From Chitinophagales bacterium (GTDB lineage: Bacteria; Bacteroidota; Bacteroidia; Chitinophagales; Saprospiraceae), in contig JAAFJN010000009.1 of NCBI GenBank assembly GCA_013298845.1, positions 116,576 through 169,105 on the forward strand: a stretch of 52,530 nt of DNA. Direction: 5' to 3'. The position numbers and the translations under genes were made by a program. The notes under the pieces were generated by a model. It did no database searches. It was not told the DNA's origin and saw only the letters and a list, made by a program, of their open reading frames with translations. This document shows, one piece after another, positions 1 to 6,664 of the stretch (position 1 is its first letter; each line of letters opens with the position of its first letter).

Positions 1-207
1 GCGCAGGTTCGGATTCAGGGGCCGGAATTGCCGGGGATTCACCAAATTACCCTCACTGATCCGTTGGGTCGCCCGGTATTGACACAATCGTTTGCGGGGA
101 ATGTGTTTGGGTTGCGCACGGGAACCTTGCCGGGGGGTGTGTATGCGTACACCATCAGTAAGCAGGGGCAGCCTCGGGCGCGCGGGGTTGTGGTGATTGC
201 GGAGTAG
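1..207 (+). CDS. C-terminal end of a T9SS type A cargo protein (5' truncated)
   Basis: The frame is open from the first base and stops at 205-207, giving 68 residues. The visible part reads as a C-terminal sorting domain: an LTDPLGRPVL strand, a short F-G-N turn, then LPGGVYAYTISKQG and a final VVVIAE strand. This is the usual pattern of the type A T9SS signal, which directs secretion across the outer membrane and is then cleaved by the sortase. The protein body lies upstream of the window, so its activity is unknown. A stem-loop follows the stop and the next gene is convergent. Confidence 0.75.
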   Translation, partial: AQVRIQGPELPGIHQITLTDPLGRPVLTQSFAGNVFGLRTGTLPGGVYAYTISKQGQPRARGVVVIAE

Positions 208-218
208 ATATGCAGGCT

Positions 219-249
219 TTTATCGGGGTTGTAAAAAAGCCCCGATAAA
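219..249. terminator. Stem-loop between convergent genes
   Basis: A 10-bp perfect stem (219-228 with 240-249, TTTATCGGGG) surrounds an 11-nt A-rich loop. It lies in the 60-nt gap between a plus-strand stop (207) and a minus-strand stop (268) and is followed by GGTTTT, so it could end transcription from both sides. Confidence 0.6.
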
Positions 250-267
250 GGTTTTGGGGAACATTTA

Positions 268-1602
268 TTACTGGTTTTTAATGTATGCACTAATTCGTCC
301 GGCCAAATAATAAGGCAAACTAAGCAGTTGAAAAACCTTGCCGGAGGGTGTCGTTAAGGAGTCCCGATGAATGGGGCCGCTGTAAAAGCGCACCGCTGTA
401 TGGTGAGGAGCCGTTTCCATAAATTGATGTAACGAACGTAAGCGGCCAGTTGCGCCAGATTTTACTTCAACTGGAATCAGATAAGTGTCCTCAACGTGAA
501 CAAAATCTACTTCGGCTTCGGCGTCTTTACGTTCACGGGTCCAGAAATGTAATTCACTCATCATGCCATAACGTTTGGCCAGAAGTTCCTGACCAACAAT
601 ATGTTCTGCCAGTTTGCCCTGGAATGCATGTTCCAGCGTCGGAGACCCCAGTATTTCCTTTTGGATGCCTGCCAGGTAGTTGAGCAACCCGGTATCCAGG
701 AGTTGGAGTCTTGGAGATTTCTTTTTATCGGCAAAAACGGGCAGCGAAGTACTGGTGCATGGGTAAATCAGGGATAATAACATGGCTTTTTCCATGATTC
801 GCATGGCTTCACCCACTTCGCGGCTACCGTAGTTAGAATGTCCAAATTTTTCAAATTTGATTCTATTGCCCGTTTCCGGCCCCATACTTTTCATTACGTG
901 CCGAATGACTTGCACCATTGTGTGGTTCCGGGCGTATTTTTCAACGTCGTTCATGTAGGCCAGTAGCAGCGATTCGTAAATGGGGGTCAGTGCCGTCAGA
1001 TTGCGGTTTTCAGCGTAATGGCTCACCATTTCCGGCATACCACCAATCAAAGTATAGTTGTGAAATAATTCCAATAATTTTGAGTGTGCAAAATCATCCA
1101 TTGGCGTTTTATGGTATTGTTCCAGTGCTGCATGTTCGCCCATTGCGCCTAAGTATTCGTCAAAAGATAAAGGGCGAAGTACCATAAATTGTACTCGGCC
1201 TACGGGCATGGTTATATTTTCTGTAAGTATAGTTTCCAGTAAGGAGCCTGCCGCAATAACGTGGTATTGTGGAACGTCTTCGTAAAAGTAGCGGAGCAGG
1301 TTGATGGCTTCCGGTACCTCTTGAATTTCGTCAATAAAAATAAGCGTATCCTCGTTTTGGGGATTTTTGTCTTTGTGAAAAAAAATGGATGATACCAAAT
1401 GTGCAAAGTTTGGAAAGGATTGAAATAAAGCGGCATCTTCTTTCCGTTCCAGGTTCAAATAAATAAATTGAGCGTAGGTTTTGCCTAATTCCCGCACCAC
1501 CGTTGTTTTTCCGGTTTGTCTTGCACCTCGGATAATTAATGGTTTACGATGCTTGGAATTGCGCCAAGATGTTAATTCTTGCAAAATATTTCGATAAATC
1601 AT
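268..1602 (-). CDS. AAA+ ATPase with C-terminal DUF4143 domain
   Basis: This 444-residue protein has an N-terminal P-loop domain with Walker A GARQTGKT (residues 26-33) and Walker B LIFIDEIQE near residue 90. A helical middle region follows. The C-terminal domain is DUF4143, with the EAEVDFV...PVEVKSG pattern that resembles a PD-(D/E)XK nuclease fold. The length is normal for the family. These ATPases are common and often multicopy in Bacteroidota, and their cellular role is not established. The ATG at 1600-1602 lies just downstream of a TAACTTTG promoter-like element and a set of 33-bp repeats. No frameshift is visible, so this copy looks intact, unlike the ATPase relics next to it. Confidence 0.85.
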   Translation of the reverse strand: MIYRNILQELTSWRNSKHRKPLIIRGARQTGKTTVVRELGKTYAQFIYLNLERKEDAALFQSFPNFAHLVSSIFFHKDKNPQNEDTLIFIDEIQEVPEAINLLRYFYEDVPQYHVIAAGSLLETILTENITMPVGRVQFMVLRPLSFDEYLGAMGEHAALEQYHKTPMDDFAHSKLLELFHNYTLIGGMPEMVSHYAENRNLTALTPIYESLLLAYMNDVEKYARNHTMVQVIRHVMKSMGPETGNRIKFEKFGHSNYGSREVGEAMRIMEKAMLLSLIYPCTSTSLPVFADKKKSPRLQLLDTGLLNYLAGIQKEILGSPTLEHAFQGKLAEHIVGQELLAKRYGMMSELHFWTRERKDAEAEVDFVHVEDTYLIPVEVKSGATGRLRSLHQFMETAPHHTAVRFYSGPIHRDSLTTPSGKVFQLLSLPYYLAGRISAYIKNQ

Positions 1603-1606
1603 GGAA

Positions 1607-1614
1607 CAAAGTTA
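1607..1614 (-). promoter_or_regulatory. Candidate -7 element (TAACTTTG) for the ATPase gene
   Basis: On the minus strand TAACTTTG matches the Bacteroidota TAnnTTTG consensus, 4 nt before the ATG at 1602. A TTTG lies only 12 nt upstream, inside the first 33-bp repeat, closer than the usual 17-23 nt. The short distance to the ATG implies a nearly leaderless message or chance similarity. Confidence 0.35.
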
Positions 1615-1620
1615 CAGCGT

Positions 1621-1707
1621 TTGTAACAAAGTGGGGGGTATTTTTAGTTTTTTTTGTAACAAAGTGGGGGATAATTTTGGTTTTTTTTGTAACAAAGTGG
1701 GGGATAA
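1621..1707. repeat. Three tandem 33-bp repeats upstream of the ATPase
   Basis: The core TTGTAACAAAGTGGGGG starts at 1621, 1654 and 1687, an exact 33-bp period. The core is separated by T-rich spacers that are also largely conserved. On the gene's strand the core reads CCCCCACTTTGTTACAA. A further half-site GTTAC at 1611-1615 faces the first copy and makes GTTAC-N7-GTAAC across 1611-1627. The arrangement directly abuts the ATPase start and looks like a set of protein-binding sites. It is too short and too regular in its spacers to be a CRISPR array. Confidence 0.8.
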
Positions 1708-1755
1708 TGATCTTGGGTAGTTTTTAACTTTTTTTAAAACGGAAGAGTTTTTTGA

Positions 1756-1823
1756 AAAAAAACGCGATAAGTAGCGGAATGTATTTGCATTTGCCCACAT
1801 TCCGCTACTTATCGCGTTTTTTT
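1756..1823. repeat. 26-bp perfect inverted repeat with 16-nt loop
   Basis: The arms are 1756-1781 and 1798-1823. Each contains CGCGATAAGTAGCGGAATG flanked by an A or T run on the outside. The pairing is perfect over 26 bp. The right arm ends at the base before the ATG of the truncated ATPase at 1824, so a transcript would have its start codon at the foot of the stem. The T-run after the right arm resembles a terminator, but the symmetry also fits the end of a small mobile repeat. Confidence 0.85.
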
Positions 1824-2777
1824 ATGAAAAATGAACTCATCGGTCGAAAACCAGAGCAGGCCATTTTGCAACAGGCACTTACTTCAACGGAGGCGTATCT
1901 CAACAGTCGGAATATTCGGATGGATTGTTACCGTATTTTACAGTTGTACATGGCCACTGGCGGGGTGCCGCATTATTTAAAGGAAGTACAGCCCTGTCTG
2001 ACGGCCACGCAAAATATTGAACGGATGTTTTTTTCGGGTAGCTCGACCCTGCGAAATGAATTTTTAAAACTATATCCTGCCCTTTTTGAACGCGCTGAAC
2101 ACCACATGGCTATTGTGCGCACGTTGGCAACGCACCACATGGGGCTTACCCGCAGTGCTATTTTGAAACACACGCAACTCCCCGATGGCGGAACTACCAC
2201 CCGTTATCTCGAAGAATTAGAGCAGTCGGGCTTTATTACCCAATATTTTCCGTTTGGGCGTTTAAAAAAAGAAGCGGTATTTCGGCTGACTGACGAATAC
2301 TCTTTATTTTATGTCAATTTTCTCGAAAATCACCGGCCGCAGGGGGCCGATGCCTGGCAACACCTGAGCCAGACCCAAGTGTATAAAACCTGGTGCGGGT
2401 ATGCCTTTGAAAGCATTTGCCTTAAACATTTGGATGCCCTTAAACGGGCTATGAGTATTGCGGGGATTTATTCAGAAGCCAGCACCTTCTACCGCAAAGG
2501 AAACGCGACGGACCCCGGTATCCAGATTGATTTATTACTCGACCGAAAAGACCAGGCCATTAATTTATTTGAGATCAAATTTCACCGCGAATCCTGGTCT
2601 ATGACAGATGCCGATGCCGAAGCATTGCGCGAAAAAATGCGCATCTTTAAAACCCTGACGAATACCAAAAAGCAGGTTTTTATGCACGTTATCGCTACAT
2701 TTGGCTTAAAAAACAATGAATATAGCCTTGGTGTAGTGGATGGCTGGTTTGATATGGGGATGCTGTTTGATGCCTAA
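1824..2777 (+). pseudogene. Internally deleted AAA ATPase lacking its P-loop
   Basis: The first residues, MKNELIGRKPEQAILQQAL, are the normal start of a Bacteroidota AAA ATPase family that continues into the Walker A region. Here the text jumps after TSTEA straight to the family's middle and C-terminal parts (LNSRNIRMDCYRILQLYMA, then GGVPHYLKEV, LTRSAI, QIDLLLDR, NLFEIKF). About 150 residues carrying Walker A and Walker B are missing without loss of frame, leaving 317 residues. The frame is also open back to a TTG at 1752, but that stretch is the inverted repeat, so the ATG at 1824 was chosen. Without ATP-binding motifs it cannot be a working ATPase. It is either a relic or a retained C-terminal nuclease-like domain. 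Confidence 0.75.
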
Positions 2778-2816
2778 AGAGGTACCTGAACTTTGAGAAG
2801 GGGCTAAAAAAAAGTA

Positions 2817-2907
2817 AAAAATGGCGGATTATAAAAAATATAATCCGCCATTTTTGTAAAAAAAAGTGAAAAATGGCGGGTTATAAAAATTATAACCCGC
2901 CATTTTT
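2817..2907. repeat. Twin hairpins with a compensated base pair
   Basis: Hairpin 1 pairs 2817-2833 with 2839-2855 and hairpin 2 pairs 2869-2885 with 2891-2907. Each has a 17-bp perfect stem and a 5-nt A-rich loop, and they lie 52 bp apart. The stems differ at one position: GGCGGATTATA in the first, GGCGGGTTATA in the second, with the partner base changed to match. An A-run precedes and a T-run follows each stem, so they could act as bidirectional terminators after the stop at 2777. Confidence 0.85.
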
Positions 2908-2909
2908 GT

Positions 2910-3086
2910 GATAAAACCGATGCCCAAAAAATGCGAAACATGCTTCATTTATTTGGAAAAGTGGGCAATAATGCCCGAAAAAACATATTCCTCACCATGA
3001 TTACGCCATTTGGCGTTACCCGGAATGAGTACTACCACGAGTTGGTGCAAAGCGAACTGACGCTCGACGATTTGTTTGAGGGATGA
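2910..3086 (+). pseudogene. C-terminal relic of a second ATPase copy
   Basis: In frame from 2910 the text reads DKTDAQKMRNMLHLF, then NIFLTMITPFGVTRNEYY and LTLDDLFEG, stopping at 3084-3086. This matches the last 58 residues of the same ATPase family as the truncated copy upstream, whose equivalent ends read LREKMRIFKTL and MHVIATFGLKNNEY. It has no start codon of its own and no upstream part, so it is a remnant. Together with the 1824-2777 copy it shows that at least two related ATPase genes have been eroded here, with the twin hairpins at the junction. Confidence 0.75.
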
Positions 3087-3258
3087 ACTTTGCAACCTGT
3101 TTTTATTTTTAAATACGAAAATCTTACCTTATACCTACATAATTATTTGTAATATTGCTGGTCGAAAAACTGCGTGTAAATAAAAATTCACCCATGCTGT
3201 TTGTTGTGTGTTGAGAATCGGTCTGCAAAAATTTACATAAAATCATAATTACATTGTA

Positions 3259-5169
3259 ATGGAAAAATCTAACATTAGTTACCTCGCGGTTTATCCACCC
3301 ATTGGGATCGCCAGAATTGGTAATTCGCCGGAGTATTTTATTGCTTCCGACGTGCCGGGCGTTGCTCCCGAACCCGAAAATGGCTACAAAGACCCGGATG
3401 GACGGGTAAAAAAACAAGTGGCCCGGTTTCGGGTTTATGCCTTCGATGCCCAGGATAATCCCATTGCCGAAATCACCCATTCCGACACGTGCCAAATCAC
3501 CTGGAACGTACACGTGGCCAATATCAAAGCCGGTTGGTACGAGTTCAATAATGCCCTCGATTTGCCCGGATTAGGTGTCCCCGCTGGTCCGCGCAACCCC
3601 AAAGTTAAAGGGGCGGCTCGCGCCAATCTGGTGATTAAACCCCGGCCCAAAACCATTCAGGGCGAAGGGGTTCAGGGACCGGAATACCGCTTTGATGACG
3701 GCAAATTTTACGATAAAAACGTTTGTTTGGGCGAAATCAGAACCGATGAAAAAGGCCGTTTGCTCTTTTTTGGCGGCGATGGCGACTCCGAATCCCGCAC
3801 CAACGAAGCGGCAACAACCTTTGCCAACAACGTCGGCTGGCACGATGATACCTGCGATGGCATTGTGCGGGCTACGATCCGGCTGGACGACCAGGAATAC
3901 GAAGCCCTACCGGCAACGGTAGCCGTAACGCCCCCCAATTTTGGCCCCGGTTTGTTTGGCGTAGTGACCATGAACGATGTGGTGCAAAATACCTTTATCA
4001 AAGAAATGGGCTACCCCGATCCCGCCGCCAACGGGGTGGTGTTCCAACGCGATATTTTTCCCATTTTGGAGCGAATGGTGCAAACCCAGTGGGTAAACCA
4101 CGGCTTTTTTGTGCTTTTTGGGCATAATTCTCCCGCCGATTTTACCGCGCCAGACATGCTTAAACAACTTGCCGATCCGTCTCCGGCATCGGAGCAACTC
4201 CGGCAACGAGTTTTCAGTTGGTTCCGCAACCCGAGCAGTAGTGAGGCTGCTCCCATTCAAATTCCACCTTTTTACGGCGATGCTTTTGGCGAATACGTGG
4301 ACATTGCCGCCGTGAATTTGCCCATTACCGTGGTGCAATACGAACGTTTGGAAAAATGGGCCAACGGCGAGTTTTCCAACGAGGAATACCACAAACCCAC
4401 CGATTTTGACGCCCTAAGTCTGGCCGAACAAATTGACGCGCTCAACCAGGCTCCGCTGGAAGAATGCCTCGGCGGGCCATTTCACCCCGGCATTGAACTG
4501 ACGTGGCCGCTGCGCGTAAAAAGTATGTGGGCCAAACCCTATCGCTTAAACCTGGTAGCACCCGACGAAGATACGCACCTGAATTATGGCCCTTTACTCG
4601 CGCCCGCCATTGCGCTCAGCGCCAAAGGGCCGCTGAGCCAAACGGGTCCCGGCGCCTTAACTTGTTGGTTGGGTGTTCCGTGGCAAACGGACGAAGCCAG
4701 TTGCCTGTCGGGTTACGATACTTCTACTTATTTGCCTTTGCCGTCGTTTTGGGCCGCGCGGGTACCCAATCAGGTGTTGTCGCAGCAAAGTTTTGGCCGG
4801 ATGAACGCCCAGGATGTTCCGTTGGCGCAAAGGTTAAAACACTTTGATTATCGTCAGGATTGGCTCCGGGATTTTGGCAGCGACTACCTTAAAAAGATCA
4901 ATAGAATGATCCACGAATGGCACGAATTGGGCATTATTACCCAAACCAACGAAGCAGTAAACCCCGACGAAATGGGCTTTTTGCCCAAAACGGCGTGGGT
5001 CGAATCGGGAAGGCATTTCTCCGGTGGTGACCCCACTTTAGACCAAGTAGTTATTGCCGAAAATATAGAAAAAGAACCCGTTGTTGCGGCCAAAGGTGCT
5101 CTTGCTCCCCAAGCGGCTCAACCACAAAGAACCCGCGAAAGACGTACATTTGGCCGGGATGAACGCTAA
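3259..5169 (+). CDS. LodA-like CTQ-dependent amino-acid oxidase
   Basis: The 636-residue protein starts with YPPIGIARIGNSPEYF, the N-terminal signature of the LodA/GoxA quinoproteins. These oxidise an amino acid (L-lysine at the epsilon amine in LodA, glycine in GoxA), releasing ammonia and hydrogen peroxide. The catalytic region reads WLGVPWQTDEASC (Cys482) and LPSFWAARVPN (Trp498). Asp478 sits four residues before Cys482, matching Asp512/Cys516 of Marinomonas LodA, where Cys is crosslinked to Trp to form cysteine tryptophylquinone. Trp498 is therefore the candidate partner, although it is nearer to the Cys than in LodA. There is no signal peptide, as in LodA. The last 11 nt overlap the flavoprotein gene that follows. 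The substrate cannot be read from the sequence. Confidence 0.85.
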   Translation: MEKSNISYLAVYPPIGIARIGNSPEYFIASDVPGVAPEPENGYKDPDGRVKKQVARFRVYAFDAQDNPIAEITHSDTCQITWNVHVANIKAGWYEFNNALDLPGLGVPAGPRNPKVKGAARANLVIKPRPKTIQGEGVQGPEYRFDDGKFYDKNVCLGEIRTDEKGRLLFFGGDGDSESRTNEAATTFANNVGWHDDTCDGIVRATIRLDDQEYEALPATVAVTPPNFGPGLFGVVTMNDVVQNTFIKEMGYPDPAANGVVFQRDIFPILERMVQTQWVNHGFFVLFGHNSPADFTAPDMLKQLADPSPASEQLRQRVFSWFRNPSSSEAAPIQIPPFYGDAFGEYVDIAAVNLPITVVQYERLEKWANGEFSNEEYHKPTDFDALSLAEQIDALNQAPLEECLGGPFHPGIELTWPLRVKSMWAKPYRLNLVAPDEDTHLNYGPLLAPAIALSAKGPLSQTGPGALTCWLGVPWQTDEASCLSGYDTSTYLPLPSFWAARVPNQVLSQQSFGRMNAQDVPLAQRLKHFDYRQDWLRDFGSDYLKKINRMIHEWHELGIITQTNEAVNPDEMGFLPKTAWVESGRHFSGGDPTLDQVVIAENIEKEPVVAAKGALAPQAAQPQRTRERRTFGRDER

Positions 5170-6265
5170 AAGCACCTTTTTTCCGGTGATTATTGCAGGA
5201 GGTGGCCCCGCCGGGATGGCCACCTCCTTAACCTTGTCGGCGCGGGGCGTACCACACGCCCTCATCGAAGCCAGTGACAGCGCCAAACCCAAACCGGGGG
5301 AGGCCATTCCGCCCAATGCCAAACCGCTGTTTCGGCAATTGGGCATTGATCATTTATTGGAATCGGAACAACACACGCCCTATTACGGCAACCTTAGCGC
5401 CTGGGGTCAGCCGGATTTTGCCACCAGAGAATTTTTGGAAGACCGGTTTGGGGCCGGGGTTTTGCTCGACCGGGCCTTGTTTGAACAAGACTTGCGCACC
5501 GCGCTGCACCCTCATTTTTGCCAAACGTTTTTTGGTTACAAATTACCCAAAGTCACCGCTACGCCCGATGGCGTTGAAGTACAGGCCGAGCGGGGTACGC
5601 ACCGGCTGCACCTCCAATGCCGGTACGTCGTGGATGCAACGGGCCGAAAAAGTTCCATTTGTCGGCATTTGGGCGTGCAAAAACAAACCTTAGACCAACA
5701 ATTTGCGCTTTGTTGTTGGGTACGCCACGAGCGGAGCATTCCACGCAATATCTACATTGAGTCGGTGCCCGGGGGTTGGTGGTACGCGGCCCCGGTAGCC
5801 CCGGACTGCCTGGGTCTGATGTTTTTTACGCTCAAGTCCCTGCTGCCGTCGCCGCAATTATCCGAGCCATTTATCCAACAACAACTGCGCGAAACGGTGC
5901 AACTCCGGCTTTTGTTGGGCGAGGAGTACACTATTTTACCCAATGTAAAAACGGTACCGGCCGGGAGTAGTCATTTGCCCCGGGCCTTTGGTGCGCAGTG
6001 GCTGGCGGTGGGCGATGCGGCCTACACATTCGATCCCATTTCGTCGTACGGCATTACCTCGGCCCTGGCGTCCGGATATTACGGCGGGCACGCTCTGGCC
6101 GATGCTTTAGCCGGGAAAACGGATGGTTTTATGGCGTATCACTACATTGTCAGCAATGCCTACGCGGCGTATTATCAAAAATTGGTGCATCATTATCAGC
6201 AGGAAACCCGTTGGCCGGAGGCGGCTTATTGGGCCGGGCGGTTTGAGGCCGAAGTTGTTACTTAA
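5159..6265 (+). CDS. LodB-like FAD-dependent maturase of the CTQ oxidase
   Basis: Starting at the ATG at 5159, inside the end of the oxidase gene, the protein has 368 residues, close to LodB. The N-terminus carries the FAD Rossmann motif VIIAGGGPAGMA, and a second FAD motif, WLAVGDAAYTFDPISSYG, lies near residue 280. The fold belongs to the tryptophan halogenase/geranylgeranyl reductase flavoprotein group. LodB-type proteins are needed to build the CTQ cofactor on their partner oxidase. The frame is open further upstream to 5081, but that part is only the oxidase gene in another frame. The 11-nt overlap points to translational coupling, as expected for an enzyme and its dedicated maturase. 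Confidence 0.85.
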   Translation: MNAKSTFFPVIIAGGGPAGMATSLTLSARGVPHALIEASDSAKPKPGEAIPPNAKPLFRQLGIDHLLESEQHTPYYGNLSAWGQPDFATREFLEDRFGAGVLLDRALFEQDLRTALHPHFCQTFFGYKLPKVTATPDGVEVQAERGTHRLHLQCRYVVDATGRKSSICRHLGVQKQTLDQQFALCCWVRHERSIPRNIYIESVPGGWWYAAPVAPDCLGLMFFTLKSLLPSPQLSEPFIQQQLRETVQLRLLLGEEYTILPNVKTVPAGSSHLPRAFGAQWLAVGDAAYTFDPISSYGITSALASGYYGGHALADALAGKTDGFMAYHYIVSNAYAAYYQKLVHHYQQETRWPEAAYWAGRFEAEVVT

Positions 6266-6351
6266 TGGTTTCCATTTACCTTTGCCAAATAATCGCATAT
6301 TTTTGATTAATTTTAACCGTTTTGACGTTATTCAACTACTTTTTACAAAAA

Positions 6352-6579
6352 ATGCCCTCGGTTTCTAAAATATTGTTTTTTGTGGCGGCGGTGTGCATCA
6401 TCGCCGGATTGGTACTTTGGTTCGGGAAAGGAAAAATCAATTTTGATTGGTTTGGTAACCTTCCCGGTGATTTTAAGGTGCAAAAAGAAAATTTTAGTTT
6501 TTATGCACCCATTGCCTCCATGTTATTGGTGAGTGTGGTGCTGAACTTGCTTATGCGGCTTTTTAGGTATATTTTTTAA
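6352..6579 (+). CDS. DUF2905 small membrane protein
   Basis: The 75-residue protein has two hydrophobic segments: residues 5-22 (ILFFVAAVCIIAGLVLWF) and a C-terminal one around IASMLLVSVVLNLLMRL. Between them lies GNLPGDFKVQKENFSFYAPI, which matches the DUF2905 core (LPGDI...NF.FY.PI). The function of the family is unknown. The ATG at 6352 was preferred to one 10 codons upstream because the family begins shortly before the first membrane helix. It follows the LodB-like gene by 86 nt on the same strand. No firm link to the oxidase can be made. Confidence 0.8.
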   Translation: MPSVSKILFFVAAVCIIAGLVLWFGKGKINFDWFGNLPGDFKVQKENFSFYAPIASMLLVSVVLNLLMRLFRYIF

Positions 6580-6597
6580 CAAATTACCCAAAAATAA

Positions 6598-6643
6598 ATT
6601 GGGGTGGTGAAAAGCCCTCGCGGAACATATTCACAACCCCAAT
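6598..6643. terminator. Inverted repeat between convergent genes
   Basis: A 14-nt arm (6598-6611) pairs with 6630-6643 with one mismatch, around an 18-nt loop. It lies between the DUF2905 stop (6579) and the minus-strand stop at 6665 and could end transcription from both sides. There is no clear U-tract. Confidence 0.4.
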
Positions 6644-6664
6644 GTGCTTTAACCGTTAAATAGG

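Noticed and set aside
1621-1707. Possible CRISPR array because of the regular 33-bp period
   Set aside because: Only three units are present, the spacers are short, T-rich and nearly identical, and no cas genes are nearby.
1752-1823. N-terminal extension of the truncated ATPase from a TTG start
   Set aside because: The extension is the left arm and loop of a perfect inverted repeat, and the family's normal N-terminus begins at the ATG at 1824.
3259-6265. Reading the LodA/LodB pair as a halogenase biosynthetic cluster
   Set aside because: LodB resembles tryptophan halogenases in fold, but the partner is a clear CTQ oxidase and no biosynthetic genes are adjacent.
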